41,434 bases of DNA, taken from Bacteroidota bacterium. Its GTDB lineage: Bacteria > Bacteroidota > Bacteroidia > Bacteroidales > JADFUO01. Numbering within the stretch: position 1 is the stretch's first letter; each line of letters opens with the position of its first letter. The DNA lies in assembly GCA_030622635.1 (NCBI GenBank), contig JAUXFX010000005.1, forward strand, positions 1-41,434. The letters are read 5' to 3'. Below the pieces are notes generated by a model. It was not told the origin of the DNA. It saw nothing but the letters and a program-made list of their open reading frames with translations, and did no database searches. Positions 8,957 through 18,996 of this stretch are shown here, piece after piece. The translations under genes were made by a program, and so were the position numbers.

Positions 8957-11926
8957 ATGAAACAAAAAACAGGCATACTTAAATTATTGAATATTCAGGC
9001 AGGTGAAGGCAAAGCAGTGCTTCTGCTCATGATATATTCGTTTTTCATGGGATTGTCGCTTGCATTTTTCTTTACATCTACTAATGCAATTTTCCTGACT
9101 TATTTTGAGCCGAAAATGATTCCGGTTTCTTTTATCGCTTCCGGTATTGCAGTTTATCTTGCATGGCTTCTTCTTTCGTTGATTGATAAACGGCTTTCGG
9201 TTTCCAATCAGTTAGTAGTAAAATTGTTATTCATTACAATATCCGTAGTGTTCATCAGCGTTGCAGAAAGCATAGCCGAAACAGGCTGGCTTGCATTTTT
9301 TATGTTTACATGGGTCAGAGTTATTGTTTATATTAGTTTAGTGACATTTTGGGGAGTTGCAGCCAAGCTTTTCAATATCAGACAGGGAAAACGAATTTTC
9401 GGTCTTATCAGCACAGGTGAGGTGATTTCGCTTATCATTGGCTATTTTTCAATTCCATTGCTTTTAAGATTTATGAAAACCACTGATTTGCTTTTTCTTG
9501 CTGCATTTTCCCTGATAGTTTGCGTAGTGGTTGTTATTTTAATAATTAAAAATTTTAAGGATAAACTTGAACCTGTTAAGCAAAATCCTACGGAGAAAGC
9601 TGTTAAAAATGAAGAAAAAACAAGCTGGAAATATTTAGATCTGATAAAAAAGCCGTATTTCCTTTATATTTCTCTGATGGCATTACTTCCAATTTTTGGT
9701 TATCTTTTTATTGATTTTAAATTTCTTTATCAGACTAAATTTGAATTCAACAACGACCAGCAATTAGTAGCCAGATTTCTTGGTGTTTTCCTCGGATTTG
9801 TGGCATTATTTGAATTTGTTTTAAAAATATTTGTTTCTGGCAAATTGTTAACTAAATATGGACTTAAACCAAGCCTGTTATCCTTACCTGTTGCATTGAT
9901 ATTCAGTATTGTTATGGCAGCATTTTTGGGAACAATTTATGGACCGGTAGGTTTGTTTTTTGTTTTTATAGTATTTGCACGATTATTAGAACGTTCATTC
10001 AGGGGGGCAATTTACGACCCCGCATTTCAAATACTTTTTCAGCCTATACCTGCCAACCAGCGGCTTGCCTTTCAAAGCCAGATTGAAGGAATTCCAAAAG
10101 CAGCAGGAACCGTGATTGTTGGTGTGTTTATTCTTATTCTTACAAGCTTTAGTTTCTTAAATCTTGTTCATTACTGTTATATATTTATTATTATTTTAAT
10201 TATTTGGATAAGAATTACGCTAAGGATGTATAAGGAATATAGAAACAGATTAAAACATTTACTTGCAGAAGCCCCTGAAAATGCTAAAATTCCGACACAG
10301 AAACAAAATGAAAAAAATCAATTGATTAACTCTCAGAATTTAGTTGATTCTTTTATTCAAAATAAAGACGTTAAAGCAATAGATAAACAATTAATATCTA
10401 TAGAAGAAGATATCTCGGAAGCCGAAAACATTTCGTTGGAGCAACTTGAAAAATTATCAAAATCAAAATCAGAAAAAAATAGGGAAAAAGCAGCCAGACT
10501 TTTAGGCTATTCGGGCAGATACAAAGCATTTAGCGTTTTAACAGGATTATTGCAGGATAAAAATGTTGAAGTAAAAAAAGCTGCAATAATATCATCAGGA
10601 AAAATTAAACGTATTGAATTATGGCCGCATATTATTGAAAATCTTTCATCTTCAATTTATGCAAACACTGCTGAAACAGCCATAAAACTAATTGGCGAAC
10701 CAATATTAAATGAATTGGAAAAATATTTCTGGAAAGTTTCGGAAAACAAAAATACACAACTGCGTATAATTCGCCTGATTGCAAGTATTGGTGGCGAGAA
10801 TGCAAAAAAATTATTAAAGAACAAAATGGATATTCCTGATAAAGACCTTCGTTATCAGATATTGCTTTTTTTAAGCCTGCTTGAATATCATGTTTCTCAA
10901 AATGAAGTTGCTGTTATTAAAGATGCAATTCAAAATGTTACAAACAACACAGTATGGGTTATGGCAAGTTTGGTTGATATTGGTGAAGATGATGAAACAA
11001 AAAAACTTTATAATGCTCTTCAATATGAACTTAGCGTAAAAAAAGAACAAATATTTTTACTCTTGTCGCTTTTGTATGATTCAAAAATAATGAAACATAT
11101 TCGTGAAAATATTGAAGCAGGAAATAATCAAACAAAAGTTTATGCTCTTGAAATATGCGATATGGCTGTTTCGCAGGACATTAAAGAATTGTTCTTGCCA
11201 TTGTTTGAAGACATGACACTGCATGATCGAATTCATAAATTCGATTTTCATTATCCTCAGGAAAAACTGAGCAGATTAAACAGAATAAAAGATATTATTA
11301 ATAAAGATTATACCGAAGTAAACAAATGGACCAAGGCTTGTGCAATTGAATTACTAAATAATTATGATCCGGATGAAATATCTGAAATAGCAGCAGCAAA
11401 TATAATTAATCCTAACCCGCTCTTATTAGAGAATGCGGCATGGGTGTTGTTTAACAAAAATCAGGATAGATATTTTGATACGATAATTAAATTTGAAAAG
11501 AAAGACATATTCAAACTTAAATCACTTACCAAAAATCTTAATGAAAGAATTAAAAATAATTACATATTAATTGCTGAAAAGATCAATATTTTAAAAAATA
11601 CGGAACTGTTTAAAGAAACATCAGAAATTAACCTCATTGATCTTGCAATAAATTCAATTGAAATAATTTTAAATAAAAACGAAGAATTTTCAGTTTATAA
11701 CGAAAACAAAAACTTTGTATTTCTGATGATTGACGGGCAAATTGACATTAAAGAAAATGATAAAATCCAAAAATCATTGTTTGTCAATGATTATTTCGGT
11801 AGTATCCTGGAAACTAAAAATTCGAAAGATAATTGGATTTACCAAACAAGCAAAAAGACAAAATTACTTGGTTTAGATATAAATGACATGTTTAATATAA
11901 TGGCTGAAAATGTTGAGACATACTGA
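8957..11926 (+). CDS. Npt/MFS-like membrane transporter fused to HEAT repeats and a cyclic-nucleotide-binding-like domain
   Basis: From ATG 8957 the protein is 989 residues; an in-frame TTG at 8927 adds only ten. About residues 20-425 contain roughly ten to twelve hydrophobic helices, with a pattern like the Npt/ATP-ADP translocase branch of the MFS (FFTSTNAIFLTYF, WGVAAKLFNIRQGKRIFG). About 495-830 is alpha-helical HEAT-like repeat (EKNREKAARLLGYSG, VEVKKAAIISSGKI). About 888-989 resembles a cNMP-binding domain (FLMIDGQIDI, NDYFGSI), but the phosphate-binding cassette is not well conserved. Proteins of this architecture occur in Bacteroidota. Whether it transports nucleotides or acts as a regulated membrane sensor is unknown. 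It lies directly before the sensor kinase gene, so a signalling role is plausible. Confidence 0.75.
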   Translation: MKQKTGILKLLNIQAGEGKAVLLLMIYSFFMGLSLAFFFTSTNAIFLTYFEPKMIPVSFIASGIAVYLAWLLLSLIDKRLSVSNQLVVKLLFITISVVFISVAESIAETGWLAFFMFTWVRVIVYISLVTFWGVAAKLFNIRQGKRIFGLISTGEVISLIIGYFSIPLLLRFMKTTDLLFLAAFSLIVCVVVVILIIKNFKDKLEPVKQNPTEKAVKNEEKTSWKYLDLIKKPYFLYISLMALLPIFGYLFIDFKFLYQTKFEFNNDQQLVARFLGVFLGFVALFEFVLKIFVSGKLLTKYGLKPSLLSLPVALIFSIVMAAFLGTIYGPVGLFFVFIVFARLLERSFRGAIYDPAFQILFQPIPANQRLAFQSQIEGIPKAAGTVIVGVFILILTSFSFLNLVHYCYIFIIILIIWIRITLRMYKEYRNRLKHLLAEAPENAKIPTQKQNEKNQLINSQNLVDSFIQNKDVKAIDKQLISIEEDISEAENISLEQLEKLSKSKSEKNREKAARLLGYSGRYKAFSVLTGLLQDKNVEVKKAAIISSGKIKRIELWPHIIENLSSSIYANTAETAIKLIGEPILNELEKYFWKVSENKNTQLRIIRLIASIGGENAKKLLKNKMDIPDKDLRYQILLFLSLLEYHVSQNEVAVIKDAIQNVTNNTVWVMASLVDIGEDDETKKLYNALQYELSVKKEQIFLLLSLLYDSKIMKHIRENIEAGNNQTKVYALEICDMAVSQDIKELFLPLFEDMTLHDRIHKFDFHYPQEKLSRLNRIKDIINKDYTEVNKWTKACAIELLNNYDPDEISEIAAANIINPNPLLLENAAWVLFNKNQDRYFDTIIKFEKKDIFKLKSLTKNLNERIKNNYILIAEKINILKNTELFKETSEINLIDLAINSIEIILNKNEEFSVYNENKNFVFLMIDGQIDIKENDKIQKSLFVNDYFGSILETKNSKDNWIYQTSKKTKLLGLDINDMFNIMAENVETY

Positions 11927-11963
11927 TATATATTCTTCACAAGATAATTCGAAAACAAACATC

Positions 11964-14900
11964 ATGAATAAATTAAAACATAATTTCGTTTTAAATAAAA
12001 GGAAAAAGATCATACTAAATATTTTATTTATCCTTTTTATCAAATTTTTATTTGCCCAAACCGATATTGAATCAGAAACCGGTATGCCTTTTATTAAAAA
12101 TTATGATGCTAAAGAATATAAAGCTCATACTCAAAATTTTGCTATTCAACAGGATGAAAGGGGAATAATGTATTTCGGGAATTTTGTTGGAGTTCTGCAA
12201 TTTGACGGAAACTACTGGCGAATAATTCCTACAGAAAACAACACAAAAGTATCTTCTTTGGAAATTGACAATCAAGGAATTATTTATGTTGGTGCAAGAG
12301 GTGAGTTTGGGTATTTAAATTCTGATTCAACAGGGCAGATGAGGTTTGTTAGTTTAAATCAGAAAGTTAGTAAGGAAAACCAAAACTTTTCGGAAGTAAA
12401 ATATATTTATTCAATCGGGGAAGAAATTTATTTTGTTACAAATTATATTGTTTTTATTTGGAATAACAATAATCTGCAAATTTGGAAATCAGATGATGAA
12501 ATAATCTCAGCATTCTATTCGAATAATAAATTTTATTTGCAGTTAAAAAATGCAGGCTTAGTGATTTATGAAGATATGGAACTTAATATTGTTGAAGGAG
12601 GTGAACACTTTTTCGGGGCTGCTGAAATTAAAGCCATGATCCCTGTTAGCAAAGAAGAAATAATTATTGCATGCGGAAACCAGGGGTTATTTATAATGAA
12701 AGAAAATAAAATTGAAAAATTCCCGACAAAAGCTGATAATTTTTTTGAAAAGAATAAAATTACTTCAGCAGCAGTTTTAAATGATGGAACTTATGCATTC
12801 GGCACAATCAGAAACGGGATAATAATTATGTATCCTGATGGTGAGATAAAACAATTAATCAATAAAAGAACAGGATTACAAAATGATAATGTTCAGGCTT
12901 TGTTTGTTGATAAAAATAAAACATTATGGGCAGCTTTAAATAATGGTATTTCAATAATTGAAATTCCCTCTCCGTTGTCTTATTTTGATAATAAATTGAA
13001 GCTTGACGGAGGAGTTACAGGACTTAAAAGATTTAATGGTAATTTATTTGTTTCAACTTACCAGGGATTATATTATCTAAATGAAAAAACCGGTTTATTC
13101 GAAAACATCTCCGGAATCAATACAGCCTGCTGGGCAATTATTAATGCCGGAAATTCGCTTCTGGCTGCTTCAAGCCAGGGAGTGTACCTGATTGAAAACT
13201 TTAAATCAAAGCAACTCACACAAGGATTTTCTTTATCGCTTGTTAGTTCACAATTTTCACCTTTGAAAGCTTATATTGGGCAAACTGATGGCCTGGTCTC
13301 AATTGAATACAAAAATGGTAAATGGTCAGATGCAGAAAAAATCAGGAGTATAAACAACGAAATAAGAGAATTAACTGAGGACAGCGAGGGTAATTTATGG
13401 TTCTCAACTCCTTCAGAAGGTATTTTTATGTATTCTCCCAAAAGCGACTTATTGAAGCAGTTTAATGAATCAAACGGTTTACCTGCGATTTTAGGAAATC
13501 ATCTGAATATTATTAATGGTGAAATTTTAATTTCCTCAAACGACGGTATTTATAATTATAATTACAATAGTGATTATTTTCAAAAATTTAATTTATTTGA
13601 TGAAGATACATTAACAGAATCAAGATGGGTGAATAAGATTGTTGAAGATAAAAATGGAAATTTATGGGTTACCGAAGGCGGGGAAACAAATTTGACATTA
13701 TTCAAAATGAAAAGTAACATGGGCTATCTTGAAGAACAAACTCCTTTCCTTCCTGTAGCCGATTTTGTTGTGTGGACAATTTTTCCGGATGTGGATGATA
13801 TTATTTGGTTTGGTGGTCCGGATGGATTAATCAGGTATAAAAAAAGTGTAAAAAAAGATTATAAAGACATTTTTCCGGCAATAATACGTGAACTAACAAT
13901 AAATAATGACTCAATTATTTTTAATGGTGATTTGATATTATATCAGGAAGATACAATTTCGTATCTGTGTCAAAATCCTGTTTTTGACAATAAAGACAAT
14001 ACTTTACGGTTTGAATATTCATTGCCGTTTTATGATGTTAAAGGGGAAAATAAATTTCAGGTTTATTTGGAAGGGTTTGATAACGACTGGTCTGAGTGGA
14101 CTAACGAAACACAAAAAGAATACACAAGTTTACCAAAAGAAAATTATATTTTTCACGTCAGGGCAAAAAACATTTATGATAATATTAGCGAAGAGGCAAC
14201 ATACAGCTTTAAAGTTTTATCCCCGTGGTTCCTAACATGGTGGGCTTTTGTTTTATATGTTATAATTGCAGGATTTTTAGTTTATATTATTGTAAAATTC
14301 CGCTCAATGCAATTATTAAAAGAAAAGCATATTCTTGAAGAAAAAATTGTTGAAAGAACTGCTGAGATAGTTCAACAAAAAGAAGAAATAGAACAAAAAT
14401 CTGAAGAATTAACCGATAAAAACGAAGAACTTGAAAAAATCAGTAATGTTGTAAAAGCAATAAATTCCGAAATTCATTTTTCCAATCTTTTGCAATCCCT
14501 GCTTGAAAAAACTAAAATTATTAAAGCTGTTGAAAAATCCACTGCTCTTGTTTATGATGAATCGGTGAATGCATATAAGTTTAAAGCAAGTTTGGGTTGG
14601 GATGTAAAAATACGTGAAAAAATTAGCCTGAGCCTTGAGCAGGCGGAAGAACGTTATTTAAAAAATGCCGAAGAAATTTACGAAGATATATTTATAAAAA
14701 ACGATTTTGAATTTCATAATAAAATTCCTGTACTTGATGAACTTGAAAAGCCAAAATCCATATTAGTATTGGTTATAAAAGTTGAAAATAAAGTGGAAGG
14801 ATTTCTTATTCTTGAAAATATAAGTCGCAAAAATGCCTTTGACAGTAAGGATTTGAGCTTTATTAAAAATTCAAAAGAACATATAATTTCTGCTTTTATT

Positions 14901-15752
14901 AAAACTAAAATTCTTGAAAATCTTCAAGTTACACTTAACAATTTAAAAGATACACAGAATCAATTAGTGCAATCAGAAAAACTGGCATCACTTGGTCAGC
15001 TTACTGCCGGAATTGCCCATGAGATACAGAACCCATTAAATTTTGTAAATAATTTTTCTGCCCTTACAATTGATTTGGCTGATGAATTAAAAGAATATGT
15101 TGAAGATGTTAAGGCTAAAATTAGCGAAGATTCTTACGATGACATAAAAGATGTGATTGAAACGATTGAAGGAAATGCAGAAAAAATTAATGAACATGGT
15201 AAGCGAGCCGAAAGCATTGTAAAAGGAATGCTTCAGCATTCACGAGGAAAATCAGGTGAATTTGAGGAAACCGATATAAACAATATGATTACCGAATATG
15301 TTAATCTTGCTTATCATGGAATGCGGGCAAAAGATAAAAGTTTTAATACTAAACTGACTACCGAACTGGATAATAATATTGGGAAAATTAAAATTGTACC
15401 GCAAGACCTGAGTCGGGTTATATTAAATATTGTAAATAATGCCTGTTATGCTGTTGATGAAAAAAGTAAAAAATTAAAGGAAGGCTATTCTCCTGAAGTG
15501 ATTGTTAGCACAAAAAAACTTGATAATAAAATTGAGATCAGAATTAAGGACAATGGAACAGGAATGCCAAAACATGTAATTGAAAAAATCTTTAATCCGT
15601 TTTTTACCACTAAGCCAACAGGAAAAGGCACAGGACTCGGTCTTTCTATGAGTTATGATATTGTTAGGCAAATTCATAAAGGCACATTGGAAGTAAAATC
15701 AAAAGATGGAGAGTTTACAGAATTTATAATTACAATACCTGAAAAAAATTAA
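11964..15752 (+). CDS. Propeller-type hybrid-less sensor histidine kinase (Reg_prop / Y_Y_Y / GAF / HisKA / HATPase)
   Basis: ATG 11964 gives 1262 residues and places a signal-anchor ([20 protein letters not shown]) at the N-terminus. The ATG at 11910 overlaps the previous gene and would put 18 polar residues before it. A periplasmic beta-propeller fills about 50-650, with ligand-binding-type blades ([51 protein letters not shown]). A Y_Y_Y domain (about 683-752), one transmembrane helix (about 757-779), a coiled coil and a GAF-like domain (about 826-980) follow. HisKA has the phospho-acceptor His1019 in GIAHEIQNP. HATPase_c shows N box (IVNNACYA, about 1155), G1 (DNGTGMP) and G2 (GKGTGLGLS). 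Unlike HTCS hybrids it has no receiver or AraC domain. Its likely partner is the response regulator encoded next. Confidence 0.9.
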   Translation: MNKLKHNFVLNKRKKIILNILFILFIKFLFAQTDIESETGMPFIKNYDAKEYKAHTQNFAIQQDERGIMYFGNFVGVLQFDGNYWRIIPTENNTKVSSLEIDNQGIIYVGARGEFGYLNSDSTGQMRFVSLNQKVSKENQNFSEVKYIYSIGEEIYFVTNYIVFIWNNNNLQIWKSDDEIISAFYSNNKFYLQLKNAGLVIYEDMELNIVEGGEHFFGAAEIKAMIPVSKEEIIIACGNQGLFIMKENKIEKFPTKADNFFEKNKITSAAVLNDGTYAFGTIRNGIIIMYPDGEIKQLINKRTGLQNDNVQALFVDKNKTLWAALNNGISIIEIPSPLSYFDNKLKLDGGVTGLKRFNGNLFVSTYQGLYYLNEKTGLFENISGINTACWAIINAGNSLLAASSQGVYLIENFKSKQLTQGFSLSLVSSQFSPLKAYIGQTDGLVSIEYKNGKWSDAEKIRSINNEIRELTEDSEGNLWFSTPSEGIFMYSPKSDLLKQFNESNGLPAILGNHLNIINGEILISSNDGIYNYNYNSDYFQKFNLFDEDTLTESRWVNKIVEDKNGNLWVTEGGETNLTLFKMKSNMGYLEEQTPFLPVADFVVWTIFPDVDDIIWFGGPDGLIRYKKSVKKDYKDIFPAIIRELTINNDSIIFNGDLILYQEDTISYLCQNPVFDNKDNTLRFEYSLPFYDVKGENKFQVYLEGFDNDWSEWTNETQKEYTSLPKENYIFHVRAKNIYDNISEEATYSFKVLSPWFLTWWAFVLYVIIAGFLVYIIVKFRSMQLLKEKHILEEKIVERTAEIVQQKEEIEQKSEELTDKNEELEKISNVVKAINSEIHFSNLLQSLLEKTKIIKAVEKSTALVYDESVNAYKFKASLGWDVKIREKISLSLEQAEERYLKNAEEIYEDIFIKNDFEFHNKIPVLDELEKPKSILVLVIKVENKVEGFLILENISRKNAFDSKDLSFIKNSKEHIISAFIKTKILENLQVTLNNLKDTQNQLVQSEKLASLGQLTAGIAHEIQNPLNFVNNFSALTIDLADELKEYVEDVKAKISEDSYDDIKDVIETIEGNAEKINEHGKRAESIVKGMLQHSRGKSGEFEETDINNMITEYVNLAYHGMRAKDKSFNTKLTTELDNNIGKIKIVPQDLSRVILNIVNNACYAVDEKSKKLKEGYSPEVIVSTKKLDNKIEIRIKDNGTGMPKHVIEKIFNPFFTTKPTGKGTGLGLSMSYDIVRQIHKGTLEVKSKDGEFTEFIITIPEKN

Positions 15753-15785
15753 TACTTTTGAAGAAGAAAAAAATAAATTAATCAT

Positions 15786-15838
15786 AATTAGTTTTTGCAC
15801 GAGCGTAACGAAGAAATTGACGTTTTCTGGCAAGCACT
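15786..15838. repeat. 53-bp intergenic repeat, copy 1
   Basis: 52 of 53 bases are identical to 22811-22863 (single T/C difference at 15793/22818). The core begins TTTGCACGAGCGTAACGAAG. TTGC/GCAA and AGAAA/TTTCT can pair to form an imperfect hairpin. This copy ends 29 bp before the start codon of the response regulator-phosphatase gene. Confidence 0.9.
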
Positions 15839-15867
15839 GATTAATTAATAATTAAAAATTTATTAGT

Positions 15868-17028
15868 ATGAAAATAATGAGCGTTGATGATGAGCCGGAT
15901 ATGGAATTATTAATACGGCAAAAATTCCGGAAGAAGATAAAAAGTGGAGAATATGAATTTGTTTTCGCTGAAAACGGTTTGGAAGCATTAACAAAATTAA
16001 TTGAACATCCCGACATAGGCATTATTTTAACTGATATTAACATGCCTGAAATGGATGGACTTACTTTACTCACAAAAATTAATGAACTGAAAAACCCTAC
16101 GCTTAAAACAGTTATCGTTTCTGCTTATGGTGATATGGAAAATATACGCACAGCAATGAATCGTGGTGCTTTTGACTTTGCAACCAAACCTATTGATTTT
16201 GAAGACCTGGAAATAACAATAAAAAAAACTATTGAACAGGTAGGAATTCTGCAAAAAGCAGAAAAGGACAGCAAACAACTTTCTGCTATCAGGCATGATC
16301 TGAAAATTGCCAAAGAAATTCAACAATCAATATTACCTAAAAAATTTCCACCTTTCCCTAATCGTAAAGATTTTGAAATCTATGCATCAATGAATTCTGC
16401 AAAATCGGTTGGTGGTGATTTTTATGATTTTTTTCTTATTAACGATGAAATGTTAGGTTTTGTAATTGCCGATGTTTCCGATAAGGGAATACCTGCTGCA
16501 ATTTACATGGCAGTTAGCAGAACAATTATCAGGGCAGCAGCTTTAACAGGTTTGTCACCTGATAAATGTATGGAGTATTCAAATGATTTGTTGTCAAAGG
16601 AAAATATTAGTGATATGTTTGTAACCGTATTTTACGGGATATTAAATACTAAAACAGGAGAAATAATTTATTCGAATGCAGGGCATAATCCTCCTTGCAT
16701 TCTTAAAAAAGACGGTACTGTTGTTGAAACAGAATTAACACATGATATTGTTCTTGGAATTATGGAAGATGCCAAATTTAAAACTAAGAACATTAGCCTT
16801 AAGCCGGGCGATACTATTTATCTTTATACTGATGGTGTGACTGAAGCAATGAACAAAAAAAATGAATTGTATTCTGAAAAAAGATTGGAAAAAGAATTGA
16901 TTCAATACAAAGATTCTTCACCGCAAGAAATAATTAATGGTATTATTTCTTCGGTAGAAGAATTTACCAAAGGAGCTGAACAATCTGATGATATTACTAT
17001 GCTGACATTAAAATATAATGGAAACTAA
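15868..17028 (+). CDS. Response regulator with PP2C/SpoIIE-type serine phosphatase output (RsbU-like)
   Basis: The 386-residue protein has an N-terminal receiver domain (1-125). The acidic pocket is VDDEPD (6-11), Asp56 in LTDINMPEMDG is the phospho-acceptor, and Lys107 in ATKPID completes the site. A short coiled linker ends in AKEIQQSILPKKFP (148-161), the usual entry to RsbU/SpoIIE phosphatases. Metal-binding motifs are VGGDFYD (181-187), ADVSDKGIPAA (201-211), YTDGVTEA and SDDIT near the end. Phosphorylation by the upstream sensor kinase should switch on dephosphorylation of a STAS antagonist, encoded two genes further on. The gene follows the kinase after 115 bp that hold a repeat, and precedes the RsbW-like gene by 17 bp. 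Confidence 0.93.
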   Translation: MKIMSVDDEPDMELLIRQKFRKKIKSGEYEFVFAENGLEALTKLIEHPDIGIILTDINMPEMDGLTLLTKINELKNPTLKTVIVSAYGDMENIRTAMNRGAFDFATKPIDFEDLEITIKKTIEQVGILQKAEKDSKQLSAIRHDLKIAKEIQQSILPKKFPPFPNRKDFEIYASMNSAKSVGGDFYDFFLINDEMLGFVIADVSDKGIPAAIYMAVSRTIIRAAALTGLSPDKCMEYSNDLLSKENISDMFVTVFYGILNTKTGEIIYSNAGHNPPCILKKDGTVVETELTHDIVLGIMEDAKFKTKNISLKPGDTIYLYTDGVTEAMNKKNELYSEKRLEKELIQYKDSSPQEIINGIISSVEEFTKGAEQSDDITMLTLKYNGN

Positions 17029-17045
17029 TTATAGGATAATTTCCA

Positions 17046-17462
17046 ATGAACAAAAAAGAGATTTCAATAGAGAATAATATTTCAGAACTTAATAAATTGC
17101 AACTGGAAATTAATAAAATTTCTAAAGAGTGGAATTTATCTCCGAAAATTTTATTTAATTTGAACCTTGCTATTGAAGAAATTGTTACAAATATTATTTT
17201 TTACGGATTTGATGATGATTTTAAACATATAATTAACATCAAATTATTTCTTGAACATGATAAATTAAAAACACAAATTATTGATGAAGGTAAGGAATTT
17301 AATCCTTTAGAAGAAGAAACTCCCGATCATATTGACAAACCCCTGGAAGAAAGAGATATCGGGGGGCTTGGAATACATTTTGTTAAAAATATAATGGACA
17401 AAATCGAATTTAAAAGAGAAAAAAATAAAAATATTTTAACATTGATTAAAAAAATAAATTAA
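17046..17462 (+). CDS. RsbW/SpoIIAB-like serine kinase (anti-sigma factor type HATPase)
   Basis: The 138-residue GHKL ATPase domain stands alone. The N box is LAIEEIVTNI (41-50, with Glu44 and Asn49). G1 is IIDEGKEFNP (78-87), and G2 is DIGGLGIHFVKN (104-115). In partner-switching systems such proteins phosphorylate a STAS antagonist and, when free, hold a sigma factor or other target. The PP2C gene lies 17 bp upstream and the STAS gene 22 bp downstream, so the three form one transcription unit. No ECF or sigma-B-like gene is adjacent, so the protein held by this kinase is not visible in the window. Confidence 0.9.
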   Translation: MNKKEISIENNISELNKLQLEINKISKEWNLSPKILFNLNLAIEEIVTNIIFYGFDDDFKHIINIKLFLEHDKLKTQIIDEGKEFNPLEEETPDHIDKPLEERDIGGLGIHFVKNIMDKIEFKREKNKNILTLIKKIN

Positions 17463-17484
17463 AAAATTTAATAATAAAACATAT

Positions 17485-17814
17485 ATGGAAATAATTGAAA
17501 AAAAAGCAGATTCGTTTGTCATTCTTAATTTAAAAGGCAGATTGGATACAACAAATTATGGCGAACTTGAAAAAAAGATCTTTGAATTACTTGAAAAAAA
17601 GGAAAATAACATAATAATTGATTGCGAAAAATTAGATTATATAAGTAGTTCTGGATTAAGAATTTTACTGATGGGATTGAAAAAATTCAAAGCCAATAAA
17701 GGTAAATTTGTTTTATGCGACCTGCAGGAAAACATTAAGGAAATTTTTGAAATATCAGGATTTTCAAGTATTTTTGATATTTATGAAAGCCAGGATGAAG
17801 CGTTAAAAGCATAA
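17485..17814 (+). CDS. STAS-domain anti-sigma factor antagonist
   Basis: The 109-residue single STAS domain has the landmarks LKGRLDTTN (16-24), IIIDCEKLDYISSSGLR (43-59) and a C-terminal FEISGFSSIF. By alignment with SpoIIAA (DSSG), Ser55 in ISSSG is the probable phosphorylation site for the kinase encoded just before it. Unphosphorylated, it should bind the kinase and release the kinase's target. It is of normal length and has no fused domains. Confidence 0.93.
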   Translation: MEIIEKKADSFVILNLKGRLDTTNYGELEKKIFELLEKKENNIIIDCEKLDYISSSGLRILLMGLKKFKANKGKFVLCDLQENIKEIFEISGFSSIFDIYESQDEALKA

Positions 17815-17878
17815 CAATTATTCAAATATTAAATCGTTATGATTTTTATATTAATTTTATTCTCTAAAAATTAATGTT

Positions 17879-18286
17879 ATGGATGAGGATATAAAATCAT
17901 TTAAGCAAAATCTTGATCAGCTGATAAAACTTTTTAAAAAGCTCAAAGACAGGACATCAGTTAATGATATTCCTGGAATAGATAAAATGATGTATCAAAA
18001 TTTTGATATGTTTTTGAACAATTATGAGATGATGAAAGACAGGCTTTCTGACGAATTGTTAAGCCAATTTGGCGAACCCATACGAATTATTATTGCTGAC
18101 CTTGTTAAAAAACTAAAAGAAGAACTTGGTGAAATTGAACACATTGAAGAAAAACAGGAAATAATAAATGACATTGAAAAAGTTGATGAATTACTTAAGA
18201 ATCCTAAACTTTCGGAAGAAGAAATAAATCGCTTATTAGATGAAAGAAAAGTCATTTCAAAATCAAAGAGTCAAGAAACAGAATAA
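17879..18286 (+). CDS. Small charged coiled-coil protein, unknown function
   Basis: I do not recognise this 135-residue protein. It is strongly helical and charged, rich in Lys, Glu, Asp and Leu, with no signal peptide, membrane helix or Cys. Heptad-like stretches lie at about 5-25 and 75-125 (LVKKLKEELGEIEHIEEKQE). The gene starts 64 bp after the STAS gene on the same strand, and ATG 17879 has no competitor. Its position makes it a candidate accessory factor or output partner of the partner-switch module, but nothing in its sequence proves this. Confidence 0.65.
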   Translation: MDEDIKSFKQNLDQLIKLFKKLKDRTSVNDIPGIDKMMYQNFDMFLNNYEMMKDRLSDELLSQFGEPIRIIIADLVKKLKEELGEIEHIEEKQEIINDIEKVDELLKNPKLSEEEINRLLDERKVISKSKSQETE

Positions 18287-18295
18287 ATTAAATCG

Positions 18296-18303
18296 TATAT
18301 TTG
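18296..18303 (+). promoter_or_regulatory. Bacteroidota -7 element before the outer-membrane protein gene
   Basis: TATATTTG fits TAnnTTTG and stands 27 bp before ATG 18331. No TTTG is found at the -33 distance, so strength is uncertain. It suggests the barrel gene can be transcribed apart from the upstream cluster. Confidence 0.5.
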
Positions 18304-18330
18304 CCAAATAAAACACAAATCAGCTTAACT

Positions 18331-18996
18331 ATGAAAAAATTACTTATTCTTCTGCTGGGATTATTTATAATAACGAGCAGTTACTCGCAAGTTGTAAATG
18401 AAAGCACAAAAAGAAAATTCAGTACAGGTATTGATATTTTTACTGATATATGGCAAAACACACCCGATGGTTTGGCGCTTTATGCTATCAACAGAGGTAT
18501 AAATGTTTTTGTAATGTACAATTACCGGTTTGGAAGCAGTAATTTAAGTTTTGCCTTTGGTTTAGGACTTTGTTCACACAACATGTATGGAAATTCTTTA
18601 CCTGAAGAAATAGATGGTGAAACAACATTTATAAAAATAACTGATTCAATAAGTTATAAAAAAAGCAAACTTGTTATCACTTATCTTGATATTCCGATAG
18701 AGTTCAGATTGAAGACCAAAAGTAAATTCAGGGCTGCTCTCGGCTTTAAAGTAGGATATTTATTAAACGTACATTCAAAATATAAAGGCGATAATTTTTC
18801 AGGAAATAATGATAAGGTAAAGCAAAAATCCACAAATGTTAAATATTTGGAATTGTTCAGGTACGGTCCGACAGTAAGAATTGGTTATCGTTGGTTTAAC
18901 ATTACTGCATATTATTCATTATCATATTTATTTAAAGCAGGTAAAGGACCTGATATGTATCCAATTTCTGTGGGAATATCATTAATGCCTTTTTAA
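18331..18996 (+). CDS. Outer-membrane beta-barrel protein (PorT / OMP_b-brl_2 type)
   Basis: From ATG 18331 the protein has 221 residues and opens with a clear signal peptide (MKKLLILLLGLFIITSSYSQ). An open TTG at 18301 would only add ten residues ahead of it and falls inside the probable promoter. The mature part shows alternating aromatic and hydrophobic strands (FAFGLGLCSHN, ITYLDIPIEFRLK, RAALGFKVGYLL, RIGYRWFNITAYYSLSYLF) and ends with a C-terminal Phe, as expected for a small outer-membrane barrel. The YLDIPIEF motif is typical of Bacteroidota porT-like proteins. The 3' end overlaps the convergent PAP2-like gene by 4 bp. Confidence 0.8.
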   Translation: MKKLLILLLGLFIITSSYSQVVNESTKRKFSTGIDIFTDIWQNTPDGLALYAINRGINVFVMYNYRFGSSNLSFAFGLGLCSHNMYGNSLPEEIDGETTFIKITDSISYKKSKLVITYLDIPIEFRLKTKSKFRAALGFKVGYLLNVHSKYKGDNFSGNNDKVKQKSTNVKYLELFRYGPTVRIGYRWFNITAYYSLSYLFKAGKGPDMYPISVGISLMPF

